From assembly GCA_029056365.1 (NCBI GenBank), contig JAIDBM010000025.1, positions 1-16,156 on the forward strand: a stretch of DNA of 16,156 nucleotides. Direction: 5' to 3'. This stretch comes from Muribaculaceae bacterium (GTDB lineage Bacteria > Bacteroidota > Bacteroidia > Bacteroidales > Muribaculaceae). Below are positions 14,199 through 16,156 of this stretch, in pieces. Below the pieces are notes generated by a model. It ran no database searches. It was not told the DNA's origin and was given only the letters and a program-made list of their open reading frames with translations. Every line of letters starts with the position of its first letter. Positions within the stretch are counted from its first letter, which is position 1. Both the position numbers and the translations under genes were made by a program.

Positions 14199-16076
14199 TC
14201 AGTCGGCGAATTCAACAAGCAGGGCGTCAGTGCCAACTACTTCGTCGGGTTTCACAAATATGCGTTTAACGGTAACATCGCGGTCGGCGGTTACATCGTT
14301 TTCCATCTTCATGGCTTCGTAAACCAGTATCACCTGACCTTTCTTCACGGCCTGACCGGGTTTCACCTTAACCTCGATTATACGTCCGCCCATGGGCGCA
14401 CATAAAGTCGGACCGGTAACAGGCTCTTCGGCTGCGGCTTCTACCTTGGTTTCCTCCACCGGATTAGCAGCTTTTTCAGCGGCCTGACGTGCCTCGAACT
14501 CCTCGGTGCGGCGACGGCGCAGGAAGCCGTTGGCCACAGTAGGCAACAGTTCGAGCAAGAGATATTCTTCCTGGTTTGAAGCGAGTTTTGCTCCGCCGAG
14601 TTCATCAAGAACAGGATTGTCAGGCTTTTTGTAGCTCGATACATCGTAAGGTTTTTCTACCGGACTGCCGGTGATTTTTTCGCGGAATGCCGGATCGACA
14701 GGCACAGGCGTATGGCCATACTCACCTTTTACAAGCGAAATGAACTGGTTCGACTTGGTGGTATAGTCGGGATTTCCTTTTCGACGGTCGAGAGCCACAC
14801 TCACAGCCTGCGAGCCTACAATCTGGCTGGTAGGAGTAACCAGAGGCACCAGACCGGCATCGCGGCGAACCATAGGAATCAGACGCATCGCATCGTCGAG
14901 GAGGTCCTCGGCCTTGAGAGCCTTGAGCTGGGCAACCATGTTGGAGTACATACCGCCGGGAACTTCAGCTTCCTTGACAAGCTGGTTGGGTTTCGGGAAT
15001 CCGAAATAAGCCTCGATGGCATGGCAGGCATCAAGCAATGCAACCTCGTCGTTGGCCTTGGCAGCGGCCACGGCACGGTCGAGCTGAGCCTCGATTTCGG
15101 CGGGCAGCTTGTCGTTGAGCGGGTCAAAGGGTTTGGGTTTGGGAGTAAGGTCGAAGTCCTTGAGCGACTCACGGGCAGCAAGCAGACGGTCGCGGATTTC
15201 GCCCACAGCCTTCATGTCGCATTCCAGTTCAACGCCAAGTTTCTTGGCAAAGAGATAAACGAGTTCAATTGCCGGGGCAGCGCTGCCACCGCCGAACCAC
15301 CAGATGTTGGTGTCGAGAATATCCACGCCGTTTATGATGGCCATAACACTCGATGCCAGACCGTAGCCGGGAGTACAGTGGGTATGGAAATCGACAGGCA
15401 CACTCAGGTTGGCCTTGAGCTTGGAGATGATGGAGGCCGCACGCGACGGGTTCACCAGACCGGCCATATCCTTGAGAGTTATAATCTTGGCCCCGAGACG
15501 TTCCATCTCCTTGGCCTTCTCGACAAAATATTCATCGGTGAATATCTTCTGCGGCTCAGCGGGTTTCTTGCCGAAGAGACGACCGAAAAATCCCGGTTTT
15601 TCCACCGGGGCGTCCGATTTCGGGTCGACAGTATAGCATACCGCACCATCGGCCACGCCGCCAAGAGAATTGATGAGCCGTATCGACTCCTTCACATTGT
15701 CGATGTCGTTCAGAGCATCGAATATACGCATTACATTCAGACCGTTTGCAATGGCCTCTTTGTAGAATCCTTCAAGCACCGAATCGGGATAAGGAACATA
15801 ACCGAAGAGGTTGCGGCCGCGCGAGAGAGCTGAAAGCATCGATATGCCTTTCATTTCCTTCGACACGCTGCGCAGACGGTTCCACGGCGATTCATCGAGA
15901 TAGCGCATCACGGAGTCAGGCACTGCTCCGCCCCAGACTTCCATGATATAAAAGCCCGCATTCTTATAGTAGGGCAACAGTTTGTCGATTTCTGCTTGGC
16001 TCAGTCGTGTGGCAAACAATGACTGCTGGCCGTCGCGAAGTGTTAAGTCTCGGATTTTTAGTTTACGCTGTTCCAT
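14199..16076 (-). CDS. Pyruvate carboxylase subunit B / oxaloacetate decarboxylase alpha-type carboxyltransferase with biotinyl domain
   Basis: A 625-residue two-domain enzyme. The N-terminal carboxyltransferase barrel (about 1-300) has RDLTLRDGQQS (9-19, metal Asp15), MEVWGGA (45-51), the active-site Lys202 in TLKDMAGLV and metal His231 and His233 in DFHTHCTPGYG. The conserved PYC/OADA region follows to about 530. A Pro/Ala/Glu linker (about 537-560) leads to a C-terminal biotinyl domain with Lys590 in EAMKMEND, 35 residues from the end, the standard place. It moves a carboxyl group between biotin and pyruvate/oxaloacetate, either as subunit B of a split pyruvate carboxylase or as the alpha subunit of a sodium-pumping decarboxylase. 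No biotin carboxylase or oadB/oadG gene is in the window to decide. A basic, glycine-rich insertion interrupts residues about 153-177. The start is ATG at 16074-16076. The neighbouring region beyond the right edge is unseen. Confidence 0.93.
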   Translation of the reverse strand: MEQRKLKIRDLTLRDGQQSLFATRLSQAEIDKLLPYYKNAGFYIMEVWGGAVPDSVMRYLDESPWNRLRSVSKEMKGISMLSALSRGRNLFGYVPYPDSVLEGFYKEAIANGLNVMRIFDALNDIDNVKESIRLINSLGGVADGAVCYTVDPKSDAPVEKPGFFGRLFGKKPAEPQKIFTDEYFVEKAKEMERLGAKIITLKDMAGLVNPSRAASIISKLKANLSVPVDFHTHCTPGYGLASSVMAIINGVDILDTNIWWFGGGSAAPAIELVYLFAKKLGVELECDMKAVGEIRDRLLAARESLKDFDLTPKPKPFDPLNDKLPAEIEAQLDRAVAAAKANDEVALLDACHAIEAYFGFPKPNQLVKEAEVPGGMYSNMVAQLKALKAEDLLDDAMRLIPMVRRDAGLVPLVTPTSQIVGSQAVSVALDRRKGNPDYTTKSNQFISLVKGEYGHTPVPVDPAFREKITGSPVEKPYDVSSYKKPDNPVLDELGGAKLASNQEEYLLLELLPTVANGFLRRRRTEEFEARQAAEKAANPVEETKVEAAAEEPVTGPTLCAPMGGRIIEVKVKPGQAVKKGQVILVYEAMKMENDVTADRDVTVKRIFVKPDEVVGTDALLVEFAD

Positions 16077-16141
16077 TGTGTTTAATGAATTAGTGTTGGG
16101 TAGTAAGATGTCAATATCTGCTCCGTACAGGATTGATTTTG

Positions 16142-16149
16142 CAAATGTA
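16142..16149 (-). promoter_or_regulatory. Candidate -7 box for the carboxyltransferase gene
   Basis: Minus-strand TACATTTG fits TAnnTTTG. Transcription would begin near 16135, leaving a leader of about 58 nt. The -33 box would fall outside the window, so it cannot be checked. Confidence 0.5.
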
Positions 16150-16156
16150 CAAATAT

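Noticed and set aside
14712..15833. A 373-codon plus-strand frame
   Set aside because: It is antisense to the carboxyltransferase, whose active-site and biotin motifs are intact; the plus-strand translation has no family features.

Overview
The window looks like chromosomal core sequence of a Bacteroidota bacterium, most likely Bacteroidales. I infer this from promoter-like boxes matching the Bacteroidota consensus (TTTG, 19-21 nt, TAnnTTTG), the lack of Shine-Dalgarno sequences before the starts, the fairly high GC by eye, and the protein types: a 1.5-kDa-residue-scale TamB, a carboxyltransferase-biotinyl fusion, PurT and a DUF6056-like membrane protein. A gut Bacteroidales such as Muribaculaceae would fit, but the family is a guess. 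I see no tRNA, rRNA, insertion sequence, phage gene or CRISPR array, and coding density is very high.

Layout from left to right. (1) Minus strand, 1-1650: an alpha/beta hydrolase followed, with an ATGA overlap, by a MurF-type Mur ligase that carries an unusual N-terminal membrane module and runs off the left edge. A near-consensus promoter (1679-1709) drives the pair. (2) Plus strand, 1811-2128: a single thioredoxin gene, closed by a perfect 21-bp-stem hairpin it shares with the convergent gene purT. (3) Minus strand, 2185-5054: purT with its own promoter, then the ilvE-HD phosphohydrolase pair, in which TAA and ATG abut. (4) Plus strand, 5253-14101: five tightly spaced or overlapping genes, probably one operon: tamB, a degenerate ThiE-fold protein, a PF03706-type (lysylphosphatidylglycerol synthase/flippase-like) membrane protein, an NfeD-type membrane serine protease and a DUF6056-like polytopic membrane protein. 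A second long palindrome ends it. (5) Minus strand, 14199-16076: a pyruvate carboxylase subunit B/oxaloacetate decarboxylase alpha type enzyme with a C-terminal biotinyl domain; its promoter box lies at the right edge.

The metabolic genes are standard housekeeping functions: purine formylation (purT), branched-chain amino acid transamination (ilvE), C3/C4 carboxyl transfer and redox (thioredoxin). The most interesting parts are the two envelope clusters. One pairs a membrane-tethered Mur ligase with a hydrolase. The other couples a TamB-like inner-to-outer-membrane bridge to a flippase-like protein, a membrane protease and a ThiE-fold protein that has lost the catalytic residues of thiamine phosphate synthase. 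Joint function of either cluster is inferred from gene order, not shown by the sequence.
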